Assembly: GCF_019279795.1 (NCBI RefSeq)
Contig: NC_056725.1
Coordinates: 1,612,111,359 to 1,612,175,358, forward strand
Source: Protopterus annectens
Lineage: Eukaryota; Chordata; Ceratodontiformes; Protopteridae
Length of the DNA: 64,000 nucleotides
Reading direction: 5' to 3'
Shown here: positions 10,951 through 23,557 of the stretch, piece by piece
Numbering within the stretch: the first letter of the stretch is position 1
How the letters are laid out: the number at the start of each line of letters is the position of its first letter
Notes under the pieces: model-generated
What the model saw: the letters and a program-made list of their open reading frames with translations, nothing else
Told to the model about the DNA's origin: nothing
The model's database searches: none
Position numbers and translations under genes: made by a program

Positions 10951-13717
10951 GGATTTCTCTGAGAAACATATATGTCTCTTCAACATGTCTCATCTAAGTC
11001 ACAAGCAAAATTTAGGTCTTTTGATCTAAAAGCTTGGATGCCATTCATACATCTCAGCTGTACAGGTTTTCGCAGAATGTCCAGATTTTTGCCTCACAGT
11101 TTTGGTGTATTCTACCTAAAATCTGTACTTTTCTGGCAAATAGCTGATGACTGAAGTCATTAAATAATGACAAACATTTGAGTTTAAGACTCCACATTGT
11201 TCAGAAAATTCATTCTAATGCAAAACCTATTATTCTATCAATGTTCTAAGTTTGTAAGAGCAATATTTAAAATATGTCCTTATTTGTTCCCTCATCATTT
11301 TAGGATTTGTTCAGATTTTTTACTCTAAGAGGTTGAGAGGTATGATGCCATTTGTTTTGTGGATGTGCAAAAGGTTCAAAGAAAAAATAGAACAAGTGCT
11401 GCCTGGCCCAAAGGGAGGTTACTAAAATCACCCTTAGCCAGTCCTTCCCAATTTTTGAAGTAGCTTGGGGATGAGAGGTACTTGAGATAAAAGCAAAGGA
11501 GATAGATTTGTCACAAGGGTATAAAGCATGCATGCCCTCCATAGTCCTTTGTACAAACCTTGAGCAGTATTTACTGGGTTACCTATTTTGGTCTAAAGCA
11601 AAAAAAAATATTTTTGGCAAACCACACCTGCATGTTAGCAGAAGGAATACCTCCTTTGAATATCTAGTAATATGGTTCTGTCATGGACATCCTTACAAAG
11701 TCTACAAGGCAGTTACTTGATCCACTGTACCTTTTGTTTCAGATGATCAAGGAGTCTCCTGGTATTTAAATCATATGAAACTGGAAATTAAAGGATCCAA
11801 AAGCCAAGGTAGCTGAACTGTATGTTTTTTGCTCTACTCTATTAATTGACAAAGGTGTCTTGGAAGAGCTGCCCATAGCCCCTTGGATTCTGATGTCACC
11901 ACCTCAGTGTCCACCACTGGATTCCTATGCAGGTGCTTGTGGTACTCAGGTAAGCTGCAGAATCAGTCTGGTTTCCTAGAGGTAGAAGGACAGGAGACAG
12001 GATGCAGAGATTTCTTTCTTCATCCACTTCCAACAATAAAGAAAGAATATTTGTCTCAAGAACCCCAAGAAACTGGATCTTTTCATTTTATGAGGGATGT
12101 CCCAAAGGAAAGGTCCTCAGCTTCTGTGGCTGAGGCCAAGGATTCAAACTGAGTTGGCATATAGCCCAAGAGCAGTTTAGCCCTCATATGCCAGCTAGTC
12201 CTTGGCCAAAAAAATCAGAGGAGTCCAGTGGGGAATGGTCCCTCTTCCTCTTAAGGAAGAATTCTTGGAACAGATTGCTTTAGAATCAAATTGCTGGATG
12301 TCAAACTCCAAGAAATATACTGCAAGCTTGAGTAAGTCACATTGGTAGGCCTGTGAATTGCTCACTCAAGACCCAAGCAGATGATAACATTTTCTTCTGA
12401 GGCTTGGGCCTATACTTGTGCAGTGTTGAGTAGTGAGATTTCAGGTCATAGAGAGGGCAACCGCAACCTGTATCTGGTCCACTGGGAACTTATCATGGAC
12501 TTTGATGTGGCTGAGTCCACTTATCTCTCTCGGTAATGAGGATCCAGGCATTAGAAGCCACTGCCTGCCCAGTGGCTCTGTACCATTTGAAATCTGGGGA
12601 TACACTGCTAAGTGTCCACTTCCACTGACACCAATGGTGGCATGACAGTCAGCAGAGGGATCTCAGAGGCCTAAAGCAGTGCAGAAGGACAGAGGGTGCT
12701 TCCAAGGCACCTCACCTGCAAGATGTTTCAGGTCAGGTGGATTGTTGGGGGACTGAATGTGCTGTCCACTTTTCTAGTACTGGTCTCCAAGACAGCTGCC
12801 AGGCTTAACTATCCCAGATGCAAATTGAGAAAACTGCCCTCCCCAGTATCCTGCATTGCTTTTCCTAAGCTAAACTGTTGCTCACTTTCAACCTGCTCCA
12901 CCAGGACTGACAGCCTTGACTGCTGATATCCCTCCTTCAATAGCTCCTGTAAAGGTAACCTACTTTCTACATCCAGATTTTGTAATATCAACATGAAATA
13001 CTCAACAACTGACTGCAATCTATCTCAGTAGCCACAGTGAAGTCATTAACATTACCTGTAGTGGTCTAAGACACCAGTGAATTTCTCACACTGGCTTTGG
13101 CTCTAGCCTTGCAAGCTGTCTTCCATATATTTTGGAACCCTTCATCTACTGCCAACTTTACCCTCTTCTGTTCTCTCATCTGTTTTCTTTGTGCATTTTC
13201 CTTTGCTATGTGCACTATCCCCTGCTGCTAGTGGCTGGTATGCCATATCCTGAAAAAGTGCTTCTACCTGAGATACCCTCATCTGCTATCTCTTTTTCAA
13301 ATTCTTCAGGTTCAACATCCTGTAACAGACCAAAATGGGCTAAACTTCCCCCCAGCTGATATGTGTCCTGCTCCCAATATGCCATCTGCTCCCACCATCA
13401 GAGACAGACAAACAGCATGCAGTTAAAAGGCTTGCAAACCTACAGCCCTTCTTCCCTCTAATAACTGGGGCTACTAACAATCAACCATCCTATCTTCCCA
13501 ATGTCACAAACTCCTGAAACCTCAAACTACCCACCTTACCCCCATCTCAAAGCTCAAGTTCTGCTTTTTTCTTTATTAACTATGACCTTAAAATTGGGTA
13601 TTCCACCACTAATCAATTCACACAGATCTCTTGGTTAATTAAACAAAAGTTGCTAATGTACTAACCACACAACATAAGCACCTATAGGTAAATTATGGTA
13701 AGCAACCTAATGATCTG
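10951..13717. other. No recognised gene; possible unassigned retroelement debris
   Basis: Several short open frames occur (for example 11883-12152 and 12433-12645, +), but none shows a motif I can name. The GC content and frame density at 11.8-13.0 kb are higher than in neighbouring intron, which could reflect an old retroelement. No domain, LTR or TIR was found. Confidence 0.4.
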
Positions 13718-14912
13718 TGTGAACGCTGACAGCCCAGCTAACTGGAATTTTGTAAATAATTCTATGTCATTTGTGACTAGTAATATGATTTGCATGCTTG
13801 TCTTACATATGTAAGAAAAATATATGTTATGTGTATATTAGACTACTGGTGCAGATATGTGTGCTGAACTGTATGTTATGTACTGAGCTTCAAGAATGTA
13901 ACCACAGTGTACCCTGTAGGAAAAGAGCAGAAATGTGTATAAACTATATGCCTGTGCAAAATGTATATTTTCATGGTAGAAGCTAGAACATTCAGAGTTA
14001 ACTTACAAAACTCTAAGAAAATAAGGTGAAATTGTTTACGACTGTGCTATAAAGTTAGTTAATGCAAAGAGACAGGATGTCTAGAGCTAGGAGTTTTTTC
14101 TATTGTCTGGAAACAGAAATAATTGCAGGTTTCAAAGGTAAACATTTTTAACTGTTTTATGACCCCCAGTTCAAGGTAAACTTCTGAGAGATGAGTATTT
14201 TTGACGTAGAGGTGCTAAATTTTAAGTTTCTGTTAACCTGAGAACTGGAGACAGAGGTGACAAAGAATGATGTAATCCGAAATAATCCAGCAATAATGTT
14301 TGATAGTAATTTAAGAACTATCTCAGAGAGTGAGTATGTTCATTTTGTATTTGTCTTTGGATCTGACAACATCCTCTCATCAGCACTTGTCTTGTTCTGT
14401 AAGTAAGTCATTTAGGGCATAGTATCTCTTAGATATAGATAGAATACAGTAAAGATTAGTTAAGAGGTTTTCTGTATATATGTGAAACTGCCCTGCAATG
14501 TTATTTTAAAATATTTCCTGTGATTCTGAACTCTGTTGTCACTGTGTTGAGTTAATGAGTATTGCCTTGTGCTTTTATTATTTATTATTAAACATATTTA
14601 AGCCTTTTAATTGTGTCTGGTTTGTTTAGAGATGTTTAAGCTCTTAGAGTACTTGCATATGTATTTGGTGACACTGTATAGGCCACTCCTAAATAGCCTT
14701 AAAAGTCTTGGACCCACTTACCATTTGGATAACAGTAACATTAGACAGTAGAATTGGTCACCCTTTGTAAGGGCATTATAGTATCTGATAAGAGTGGTTG
14801 GTGGTAGCTGGTACTACCTTACAGTCTGGGCAGAAGGGAACATAACTAGTGAACCTGTGCCAGCCTTCCCCAGGAGTGCCTGTGTGTTTGCATATAAATC
14901 AAATCTCAAAGA

Positions 14913-14987
<75 letters not shown>

Positions 14988-15276
14988 AGCTACTTGGGCA
15001 GGGACATGAAGCACTGGTTGGACAATGAGGGTGCTGGGGTTTTTTGGCTTGATCACTTGGCTGAGATCTGAATCCTATAGTTATGCCAGTGGGGAGTCTT
15101 ATTGGGGATTTGAGAGAGAAACTAGCTCCAGACTGACTGTAATCTCTGTGTGCTCTTAAGGGAAATTCTGCTTTACTATGTGAGTACTTGTCATCCTCCC
15201 AATGTGCACGTCCTCACTGGTGCTAGTGTTGAGGATTGAGGCTGCTTAATTACTGGACCAGTGCAGCAGAGTCACA
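13718..15276 (+). mobile_element. Solo LTR of the Gypsy element
   Basis: This 1559-bp block matches, in reverse orientation, both LTRs of the Gypsy element at 36419-43247. Shared segments include CAGCCCAGCTA near the start, a GAGACAGGATGTCTAG segment, the CCTTCCCCAGGAGTG region, an internal TG tract and the end ACTGGACCAGTGCAGCAGAGTCACA. It begins TGTG and ends CACA. The five bases before it are ATCTG and those after it ATGTG, a target duplication with one mismatch. No internal element sequence adjoins it, so it probably formed by recombination between two LTRs. Confidence 0.88.
14915..14986. repeat. (TG)36 microsatellite inside the solo LTR
   Basis: A pure TG tract of 72 bp sits at the same place in the LTR as the CA tract at 36717-36836 and the very short CA tract at 42029-42043. 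Confidence 0.97.
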
Positions 15277-18200
15277 ATGTGCACAAGCTTTATAGATTAG
15301 TCCTATCTGGTGCAAGCCTTACTTTTACTTACCAGTCTATGTTAGGCAATGACACTATAAATAAGTAGTGGGCAGTGTGCTTGTGAAGTAGGATTAACAA
15401 CACTGAAAATGCATCATAAATCTTGCAGTCATACAGCCCTGGTATAATTGACACTAGCACCATTAATTACAGAGGATAAATATTTATCTACATCCTTTCC
15501 TGATGTCCAGACTTACTCCCAGTTTTAAGTCATCTTTATAAGCTGGACAAATAGTCTTCAAGTGTTTGCAAAATAACTTTGGAGCATGGCTAAGCTGGCC
15601 AGGCTAAACAGCAAACATCATGGCATTATATGTCACACCACTGCCTATCCTTGATTTCACTTATATCAACTGCACAGGGTCAACCATGATGTTCCCTACA
15701 CACCCCAAGAAACTAGTCTTCACCCCTTCCCTGTGCACTATACCATACAGTGGATAGAGTACACCACTACTACTACAGATGCCAGGTTAGTACTAGACAA
15801 AGCTCTTTTATTTTTTTTTTTCTAAGTATTAATATTTTATTTATTATTTCATTTACATCCTTGCTTATAGGCCTTCTTTGCAGCAAATACATTTTCCAAA
15901 CCTATCTTCTACCTGCTTGATAGGCTGCCATGGTTTTCTGTTCTTCGGGACAGGCCCCCTTTTCCTGCATCCCTATAACTAACTGCCTGGCTCCTGCATC
16001 CTCATTTCTTTGCTCAAGAAACCAGAGCAAAACCAGGTTAAGGAAGGGGGTGACAAAGATGCAATGTCATGGAATTCTTAACTATTACTCAGCTTCACTT
16101 AGCATGCGGTAAACAAACAGTTCAACATTAAGATGCAATTCCTGCCTGAAGCATTGTGAAACTCTAAAGCTGACATTATTGGCTAACTATAAATCTATGC
16201 AGTCTGCCATCTTCATAAGATACCAGGCAAAATTATGAGGCAAAACCAGAGGCATTCTGCAATATGCTGCTAACCCTGCTTGCTCTTGCTGGTTACTTTT
16301 CTTCAGTACAGAACAGTCCATCTCGCAGTTGCCATATATAATAAAATACAAAGGTGTAACCATTAATTAGTCACGGGAGTAAAGTAAAAGTTTACTGTAA
16401 TCCACAAACCCACATTCTCACCAAGCCTTATAGTTCACGCATTCATTCATTCATTCATTCATTCATTCATTCATTCATTCATTCATTCATTCTCTTTCAC
16501 CTCCTGATTTATCTAATTCTGGACTGCAGGCAGATGGATCCTTTCCCAACAGGCAGTAAACACAATGAAGGAAATAAACTTGCCAGTCCTTTGCAGGACA
16601 GACGTACATTGATACACATGACTCTAACAGACTGACTGCATCCCACTCCCATTCTTCTGCAAACACCCATATATGGCTACAGACATATATGATCCCAGTC
16701 TCATCCCACCACATTCAGGCATTCATTCAAATATATTCACACACGGTGCATAGAATTACATACCCAGAGTGGCAATCTGATCAGGGCAAAGATGCTGCGC
16801 CCATCATTAGCTATGTAGACAAGGGTATGCTGTTCACCCTGTTCAAATCATCCCGTTTCGTACAACAAATGCAATGCAGGTAATTATTGTTAACACCTAA
16901 GCATTTGTGCACTGCTCTGCATGGGTCTTGTGTCGTATGAAATCCTCTGAATTACTGTACTATGCAAGAGCCCATGCAGAGCAGCACACCCATGTGCAAG
17001 GCTCTGTTTTGCATAGGCATCACTCACAGACTGCACCATTTACATGTAATACCCAAAACTCTCTCTAGCATAAGTGTACTTTACAGGAAGGAGGGGTTGC
17101 AATCACATTTTCAGACAATATCCAGTCATCTACGCTTGCAGAAATAGTTAATGATCTCCATTTTAAAGATGTTTTAAATCTACTGAATTGTAGTTATAAA
17201 TATCTTAGTTTTACTTACTAAAATGATTTGAATAAATATCTAGTTTGGGTGGAAGTCTAACTTAATCAGGTTCATAATTCCTACTGTGTCAGTATCAGTT
17301 TGAATTATCTGCTAAGGTAACCTAGAACCAGCCAGCTTGACACTGAGTCCTGTCACTTTGATTCTTTGGAAAATGAACCTGAGTCCAAACAAGTGTTTGC
17401 TGTTTTTTAGATGATTGCTAGATTTTGTGATACTTTTTCTTGTGAACAGTGAGGAAGTACCCCTGAGCTAGGTAGGTATATGATCTTATAGATGATGAGA
17501 TGCCCAATTCTGTGGCTATCCCCCTGGCTTACTGCATTAGAAGATGCTTATAAAGCTGCCTGAGGGTGCCAGCATCTATTCCATCAGCCCCTAAAAGACT
17601 TAAGGAAAATATAGGATCTACACAGATCTGGCAGGTCTCTTTTTTAATTTGACTTATAACCCAACTGTGGTCTCCCCAGCAGCATGCTCATATAAAAAGT
17701 CATTGGCATCATCTAATCCAATGTCCCTAATAAAGAAATAAAAATGGTTAGATATTCAGGGCAAAAGAATGTCTCTTTCTATTAATCAAGCATTCAGGAT
17801 TTTAAATTATTGAGGTTATATGTGAAAATTTATTTTACAGTGTGAGGACGCTTTTGATGATTTTGTTGGAGCCTTACCTGGACAACAAAAGTGTTATATG
17901 AATGAAAGTGTTTCTAATTAGACTTTGGTTTTGAAACATGCTTTGAGAGGTGTGCTTGAATATGCAGATACAGTCTCAAGAAATGCTGCTTCTTCTGTTG
18001 TTTTAAGACTGTATGTTTGATTGTTACCAGAACGCTTGTGATGATTTAAAAGCAAAATTTTGAATACACCTTTAAGTTGAGAATTGGTATTTCGGTTCCC
18101 TGTTACATAAACACTCAAAAGGTGAGATGATGGAGGCAAATTAATACATGAGGTATCTAGGATTTTGCATACACCTGTGTTCTCCCTTATAATGGCATGT

Positions 18201-18449
18201 TCCTTCAAGCGGCAGAACAAACAGAAATCCCAGCCAAACAAAATTCAGAGATGTAAAAGGAAATGACAACAGGATAATTCTTCAAAACCAAACAGTTCCT
18301 TTTTTTAAAAAAAGGGATCAACCCCAGCAAAGAATGACTATGCCAAGTCACAGAGCACACTGACACCCTCACACATTGTCCTTCCTTCTCTTCCTCCTTC
18401 CACCAAGCTCTCCTTTAATTCTGCAGTCTGCTTGCAAACAGTTTTAGAT
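15277..18449. other. Intron sequence, no recognised gene
   Basis: No coding frame with a nameable motif was found. The stretch contains a poly(T) run at about 15810 and a tetranucleotide microsatellite at 16441-16492. A minus-strand open frame at 17918-18241 has no recognisable domain. Confidence 0.5.
16441..16492. repeat. (ATTC)n microsatellite
   Basis: About 13 uninterrupted ATTC units. Confidence 0.97.
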
Positions 18450-18559
18450 AAATGGGTTCTGAGAATAATTTGGAGAGTATACACTTGGTAGAAGATAGAA
18501 AATCATCCCCCTTTCAGGGGAATTCCCCCACAGACCAAGCAGAGCTGTTTCCTCTAGTG

Positions 18560-19180
18560 CTCCTTCTCATGGTAGAAGCCATAGAACCAGTGCCTGTGAT
18601 ATACAAAGACAAAAGATTTTACTCCAGAGTCATTATGGTACCAAAAAGGAGCACTCCTGAAGATTCTTCCTAGATGTGCCCTTTCTAAACACCTCTGTAA
18701 TAATTCCAAAATTCAAAAAGTGCTCACCTTACAGTCCATCTTAGCATTGCTTCCAGACCACTATTTCATGGTGTCTATAGATCTCTAGGATGCTTGTCAT
18801 CACATTCATATTGCTGCCATCTTTGGAAATCTTTGTGATTTTCTGTGTCTGTCTTACATTATCAGTGTTTTGCATTAACCTTTGGACTATCTGCTCCACC
18901 TTGAGTGTTTACTATGTGTCACCTTCAAAAGTCCTTCCTCACACCATCTCAATGAATTGTTTCCTGGAGTGTTGTATAAATGCTATAAAAAGTATAGTCT
19001 TTCTTGCCAGAAGAAAAGTTTTAACTTAACAATGCATTTTTTAGGATTTCTTTCCTCTAGATATGGTCTCAGCAAGAGAATTCCTCAAAATTCTAGGCCT
19101 CATGACATCAGTGATCCTTATGATACCACTAGCCAGACTACATGTGTGAAAATTTCAATGGTACTTGAAGAATAGTTGGA
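18560..19180 (+). pseudogene. DIRS RT fragment (copy A)
   Basis: The opening EAIEPVPVIYKDKRFYSRVIMVPK matches the DIRS RT fingers, where Gly-Phe-Tyr-Ser and Val-Pro-Lys-Lys are usual. Near 18770, a frame-shifted VSIDL followed by DAY-like residues corresponds to RT palm motif A. The catalytic C motif is missing. At 19070-19150 the phrase LGLMTSVILMIPLARLH corresponds to the conserved block that ends the RT. Confidence 0.75.
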
Positions 19181-19189
19181 CCCAGCACC

Positions 19190-20120
19190 TTCATCTCTTC
19201 AACTTCAAGGTACTGGTACTGAGATTTGTGAAACAGGAAATGCACTGGCAAAGGAATCAACTGTCTCTAAATCCAAGACTCCCTTTCTTTGGCCATATCC
19301 AATTCCAATCTATCCATATAGACTCTTCAGAATTTGCTTCTGCAGCCGTGTCCATGGAAGTTGAGGTGCAAGACTTAAGAGGTCCACAAGACATGCCAAA
19401 ACACATAAATGTAAAAGAGATGTTGTCATTGAGTCACGGCTTAAAAGCTGTTTGCCACTTTTGGGCTGAAGATCCTCTTCTAGTGGTTTTCAGACAAAGC
19501 TATCATGATGTGGTTCTTGAACAAGCAAGGTAGTACAAGGCCATGCCCTCTTTGCCTGTTGGCATTGATGGCCTGGGAGCTGTCTGAATAGCATCCTCTG
19601 AGGCTTCAGGACTCATGTATTCTATCAGAGCAAAACACAGTAGCAAACAGATAATGCAGATCCTGGACAGTCCTTCACGAGTGGTAGCACCATGAAGAGA
19701 TCTTCCAGGACTTGATCCAGATGTAGAGAACATCTCAAGTAGATCTGTTTACCTCCTTTCAAAACAGACAATTGAAATAAGTCAAAAGAGTTCAAAATAT
19801 CCATGCAGCCATATTTGGAAAACAGATGATGTATCATTCCTATGGTTGGGAATGTTCCTGCATGCTTTTTCACCCTTTCCAATGATCCAACGTACATTTA
19901 AAGATTATTAAACAATTGCCAAAGACCATTGTGGTAACCCATTTTTGGCCCAGGGAAAGCTGGTTCTCCCTTTTAATGGAAATGGCCAAGGGCAAGACTG
20001 GATCTGTTCACATAGAATTAAGGATGGATGATACAACTCAGCTTAGAGCAATTGCAGCTGGCAAACCTGGATTTTTCCATTTTTATACCTTTTATGCACT
20101 TCTTCCATGAGGATGTGCAG
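19190..20120 (+). pseudogene. DIRS RNase H and downstream linker (copy A)
   Basis: IHIDSSEFASAAVSMEVEVQ followed by PKHINVKEMLSLSHGLKA, near 19314-19455, follows the RNase H pattern TDAS...WG...HINVLEL...ALKA. At 19880-20010, MIQRTFK, TIVVTHFWPRESWFSLLMEMAK follows the expected DIRS downstream block, where IAPFWPR or similar is usual. Stops and frameshifts lie between these blocks. Confidence 0.75.
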
Positions 20121-20199
20121 CAGATATTTAAAGAGGCAAGGAAACCTGCAACTAGAAAATCTTAAGTTTACAAGTGGAAGAGGTTTTTTAGGTGCTGCC

Positions 20200-20575
20200 T
20201 AGCCAATAACAGAGGTCTTGAAATGGTTTTGACCCCTTGTGTTTTTAAATATTTGTGTGAGCTCTTTATAAATGATTTGCCATATTTCACCCTCAAACTT
20301 CATCTTGCAGCCATCTCAACTTGATGCCCCATGTATATCCATCTTGTATCTCTTTTTGTAGTCAAACAGTTTATGAAAGGAATGCCGCACATGAGCCCAA
20401 CTCAAAAAGAAGATCCTCCTCCCTGGGATCGGAACTTTGTTACTGAAAATTTGACACTACCTGCTTTGCAACCTCCCAATCAGGCTGACTTGCAGTTCAT
20501 TGCTTGGAAGACTGTTTAAATTATTGCTCTTACATCTGCAAGGTAAGTCTCTAAGCTGCAAGCTCTCATGTTGGG
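20200..20575 (+). pseudogene. DIRS tyrosine recombinase, N-terminal part (copy A)
   Basis: DIRS elements integrate with a tyrosine recombinase. Here CELFINDLPYFTLKLHLAAIS corresponds to its helical N-terminal domain, and PPPWDRNFVTENLTLPALQP, then ADLQFIAWKTV and ALTSAR, correspond to the start of the catalytic domain with its first Arg. A stop separates WKTV from IIALTSAR. The catalytic end with the nucleophile Tyr is missing. Confidence 0.75.
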
Positions 20576-20599
20576 CCAATCTTATCTATTTTTCAGATT

Positions 20600-21345
20600 T
20601 TTCTAGAGGCAGGCTCAATGTGTACAATTAGAGGAGGCCATAGAACTAGTTCCTTCCTTGTAAAATGGTGAGGATTCTTCACCCAACTTCTCATACATCT
20701 GGAAAATGGCTTCTGCATTATTCTGGACCCCCTGAGACTTCATTCAACATATATAATACTTCCAATTTAAGATAATGATGATGGTCAGTCCACAAGGTCT
20801 CGTGGCCTTTTTCTAAAACATACTTAGATGGTGCCTCTAAATATGATTAATGTGTTTACCCTGTCAATATATGTAGTCCATGCATAGTGTTCCTCTGTAT
20901 TCCTATTAGTGGCCATCGCTTCCAGAATAAAAGGATGTCAGGATGTCATTAGAGCTTTCTTTCTTGCAGAGAGTATTTGCTAAGGGTTTACTCATGTTGG
21001 GTAAAGTCTTATGGTAAAAGGATCTCCATATCTTTCATTACCTGGACAATGGACTTTTGGCAGCCCTATCTTATGAATCTCTTAAATCATCCTTTCATAG
21101 GGTGGTTCTCTGTCTCATTCTCTGAGGTTACCACAAACTAAGAGAAATTGCCATCATAGGATGACACTCTTCCCTCTCAGTCATTCCTGCCTCAAACAGG
21201 GTGCAGGAAGTTACAGCATTAGCTGTATGACTATGGACACAGTGCAGAATCTTAACCTAGACATCACTGCATCTTCTGGACTTGATGGTTGTCATCCTTT
21301 AATGGTGCTATTTACATGTCTGAAAATGTGTTGCCAATAACCGAG
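20600..21345 (+). mobile_element. Decayed DIRS-like RT fragment, copy B
   Basis: Directly after copy A the RT start recurs: EEAIELVPSL at 20628-20657, then GFFTQLL and GFCIILDPLRLHSTY (compare GFYS-LF and ILDLR-LN). At 21018-21062 the phrase HIFHYLDNGLLAA corresponds to the catalytic HVFPYLDDWLL block, with the second Asp changed to Asn. LDITASSGLDGCHPL-like residues near 21270 correspond to the block at the end of the RT. This is a second partial copy in the same orientation. Confidence 0.65.
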
Positions 21346-22735
21346 AAGTGTTAATAGTCAGAGATGTGTGAAGAGTTGTCTGTTAAATTAGTGTTATTTA
21401 GCCTTTGAATTCTGAATATTCATAGCTTTAGACCTGATTGTATTAACACATCCTAATGATGAACACATTACTGGTAGCTGAAGGACATCAACATGGCTCA
21501 GACGTGGTTCAAAGACTGTTATTTTTCCTAGATGAGTGAACTCTATGCGATCCGTTTGTAACTTTGTGCACTCCACCTTACTCTGAAATCATTGGAGAAA
21601 AATGTGCATCTGGGAAATGTATTTCTTTTGTCTGACAAGAAATGATTCACACGGTGTCTAAGCAAGCAAGTGAGCGTAGAGATGTGTGCCTGGTAAAGAA
21701 AAGCTAGAAGCAATGCTGATTTTAGAGTAAGCCAAAGACAGTGGCATCACTCTATCATGAGTTCGTATTTCCTTGGAAGTGAAGCAACTCCATGACCCTC
21801 TCCTTCAGTCTTCTTTTGGAGTTGCAGATTCAGTGGCTATGCCAGTAACAGGTCACATGAAATGAGAAACTCCTGAGAATGACTGTTTACTTCTCATCTT
21901 CTGGCAGGTGCATATGGAGAATGAAAACAGGGAAGTAAATGGTTAGGAAAGTAACTGTACTCTGCAGTTTTATATTATACTTGCTTACTTATTTGGTAAA
22001 AAGATAACCAATGCAAAATAATGATTTACATGAGCTGCAATCAAAGGAAGGCAGAGGGATGTTATGGTAGGATTTATCCTGCTGTATGTGAAAAATTTTT
22101 CCAATATTGGCTGTGTAATTTCAGACCAATACATTTTATCACTTCAGGAAAAGCATTCTGGTAAGATTTGCAACAGTTTGATTTAGAGCTATTTTGATTG
22201 AACTTTGCTTGACTTGGCATGTTTATACTCATTGTGTATTTGTGGATTGCTAGAGGCTTTCTTCTTCTATCAAAACATTATCCCTGTTTCTCATCATCCT
22301 TAATTTCTTTAATTAGCTAGAAATAATGATTACCCTAAGATGACAAGAAGTAACTTGCTATAAGAAGGCACGTACAGGGGAAATAATGCAATAGAAGGGG
22401 GGTAGTGTATCACTCTAACTGCTTAATACATTGAGAAGAGACCTTTACTAGTAGCTGTACATGTGCCATAGATACTGTGTCCTTGTGTGCTGGGAAGGTT
22501 CACCAGGAAGTTATTTTTGTTGGGGATCTTGTCTTGTTTATGAAGCAAAAAGTCAAATGGACAATGATCACTTAAAAAAAAAAAAAAAAAAATCACATCT
22601 ATGTATTATTGTTATTTTTTCTCTGCACTGTATTGCTTTATTATGCTTGCTCATTATGCACATTTTATGTAAATGTATTTCCTGACTGTATGAATCTTAC
22701 TCTTGTATTATACCATTAACTTTATGTAACCATGT
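21346..22735. other. Intron sequence, no recognised gene
   Basis: Nothing nameable was found apart from an 18-base poly(A) run near 22575, which may be the tail of an unrecognised retrocopy. Confidence 0.5.
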
Positions 22736-22845
22736 TTCATTGTATTGCTTGTGGAGCTTTTCTCCCCGGGCCTCCACTGAAAATGGACACTTCTTGGCCC
22801 AGTGGACTTCCCAGGTAATCAAACTGAAATAAATAAATAAATAAG
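22736..22845 (+). mobile_element. LINE-like 3' tail with (AAAT)n, copy 1
   Basis: The block GGAGCTTTTCTCCCCGGGCC ... CTTGGCCCAGTGGACTTCC ... GTAATCAAACTGAAATAAATAAA recurs at 23457-23557. Both end in AAAT repeats, which is typical of the 3' end of L2-like LINEs. No coding part is attached. Confidence 0.6.
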
Positions 22846-23342
22846 CATTGGGCATTAAAGATGTTTGAATATTTATGTGGAGAACTGTTAAGTGAATGTG
22901 TATAACTGTATATTTATAAGAAGAGGATTTTGGGTCAATGGGTGTGGAAATTAATTATGCTAGATTTTTGAAGCAGACTGCATTGTTCACTTTAATGTGA
23001 AAAATAACAGCACAATTTAAGTTAAAGGAGAATAAAATTGTTTTGAATTTCCAAAGGAAAAGGCTTTCCATATTGGAGTTATAGAAGATGGCTGAGGGTG
23101 TTGGATAATATACATAAGATGTAAAGGGGTTGGTCTATAACTCTGTTATTTTATTTACCACTCAGTTTGGGTAAGTGACTGAAGTTGTTAGAGAGTCAAT
23201 AACTGAGTTATTTTTTTATAATTTAACCAAATTCAAACCACTCTCACTTGACTGTAAGGATGAAAATATTGCAAATTATGTTAGTACCAAAAAAAACAAA
23301 CAAAAAAAAAAAAAACAAACATTTTTTTTGTTACTTAGCATT

Positions 23343-23557
23343 TGCAGTGTTCTTAATATGTATTCTTGCTGTGTGGACATTCTATTGTAATTTACATTTG
23401 CAGAGTTGTTTTATGTATTCTTGCTTTGTGGACATTCTATTGCATTGATTGTACTGCCTTTGGAGCTTTTCTCCCCGGGCCTCTACTGAAAATGGGTACT
23501 TCTTGGCCCAGTGGACTTCCCCGGTAATCAAACTGAAATAAATAAATAAATAAAATA
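23343..23557 (+). mobile_element. LINE-like 3' tail with (AAAT)n, copy 2
   Basis: This is a second copy of the 22736-22845 tail. Before it, a block of about 53 bp containing TATTCTTGCT(G/T)TGTGGACATT is tandemly duplicated (23360 and 23417). The family is not identified with certainty. Confidence 0.6.

Larger units (their letters stand above)
18450..20585 (+). mobile_element. Decayed DIRS-like retrotransposon, copy A
   Basis: Translation across frames gives RT, RNase H, a linker and the start of a tyrosine recombinase in DIRS order. Clear pieces are AIEPVP with FYSRVIMVPK (RT start), SIDL-DAY-like residues, ILGLMTSVILMIPLARLH (the RT to RNase H connection), IHIDSSEFASAA with HINVKEM (RNase H), and PFPMIQRTFK with FWPRESWFSLLMEMAK. 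The recombinase side shows TLKLHLAAIS, MKGMPHMSPTQK and PPPWDRNFVTENL. The RT catalytic YLDD box is absent, so an internal deletion is likely. There are many stops and frameshifts. Confidence 0.85.

Noticed and set aside
11883..13018. Possible DIRS gag upstream of the RT at 18.5 kb
   Set aside because: I could not match any conserved gag block, and the distance to the RT is too great even without the solo LTR.
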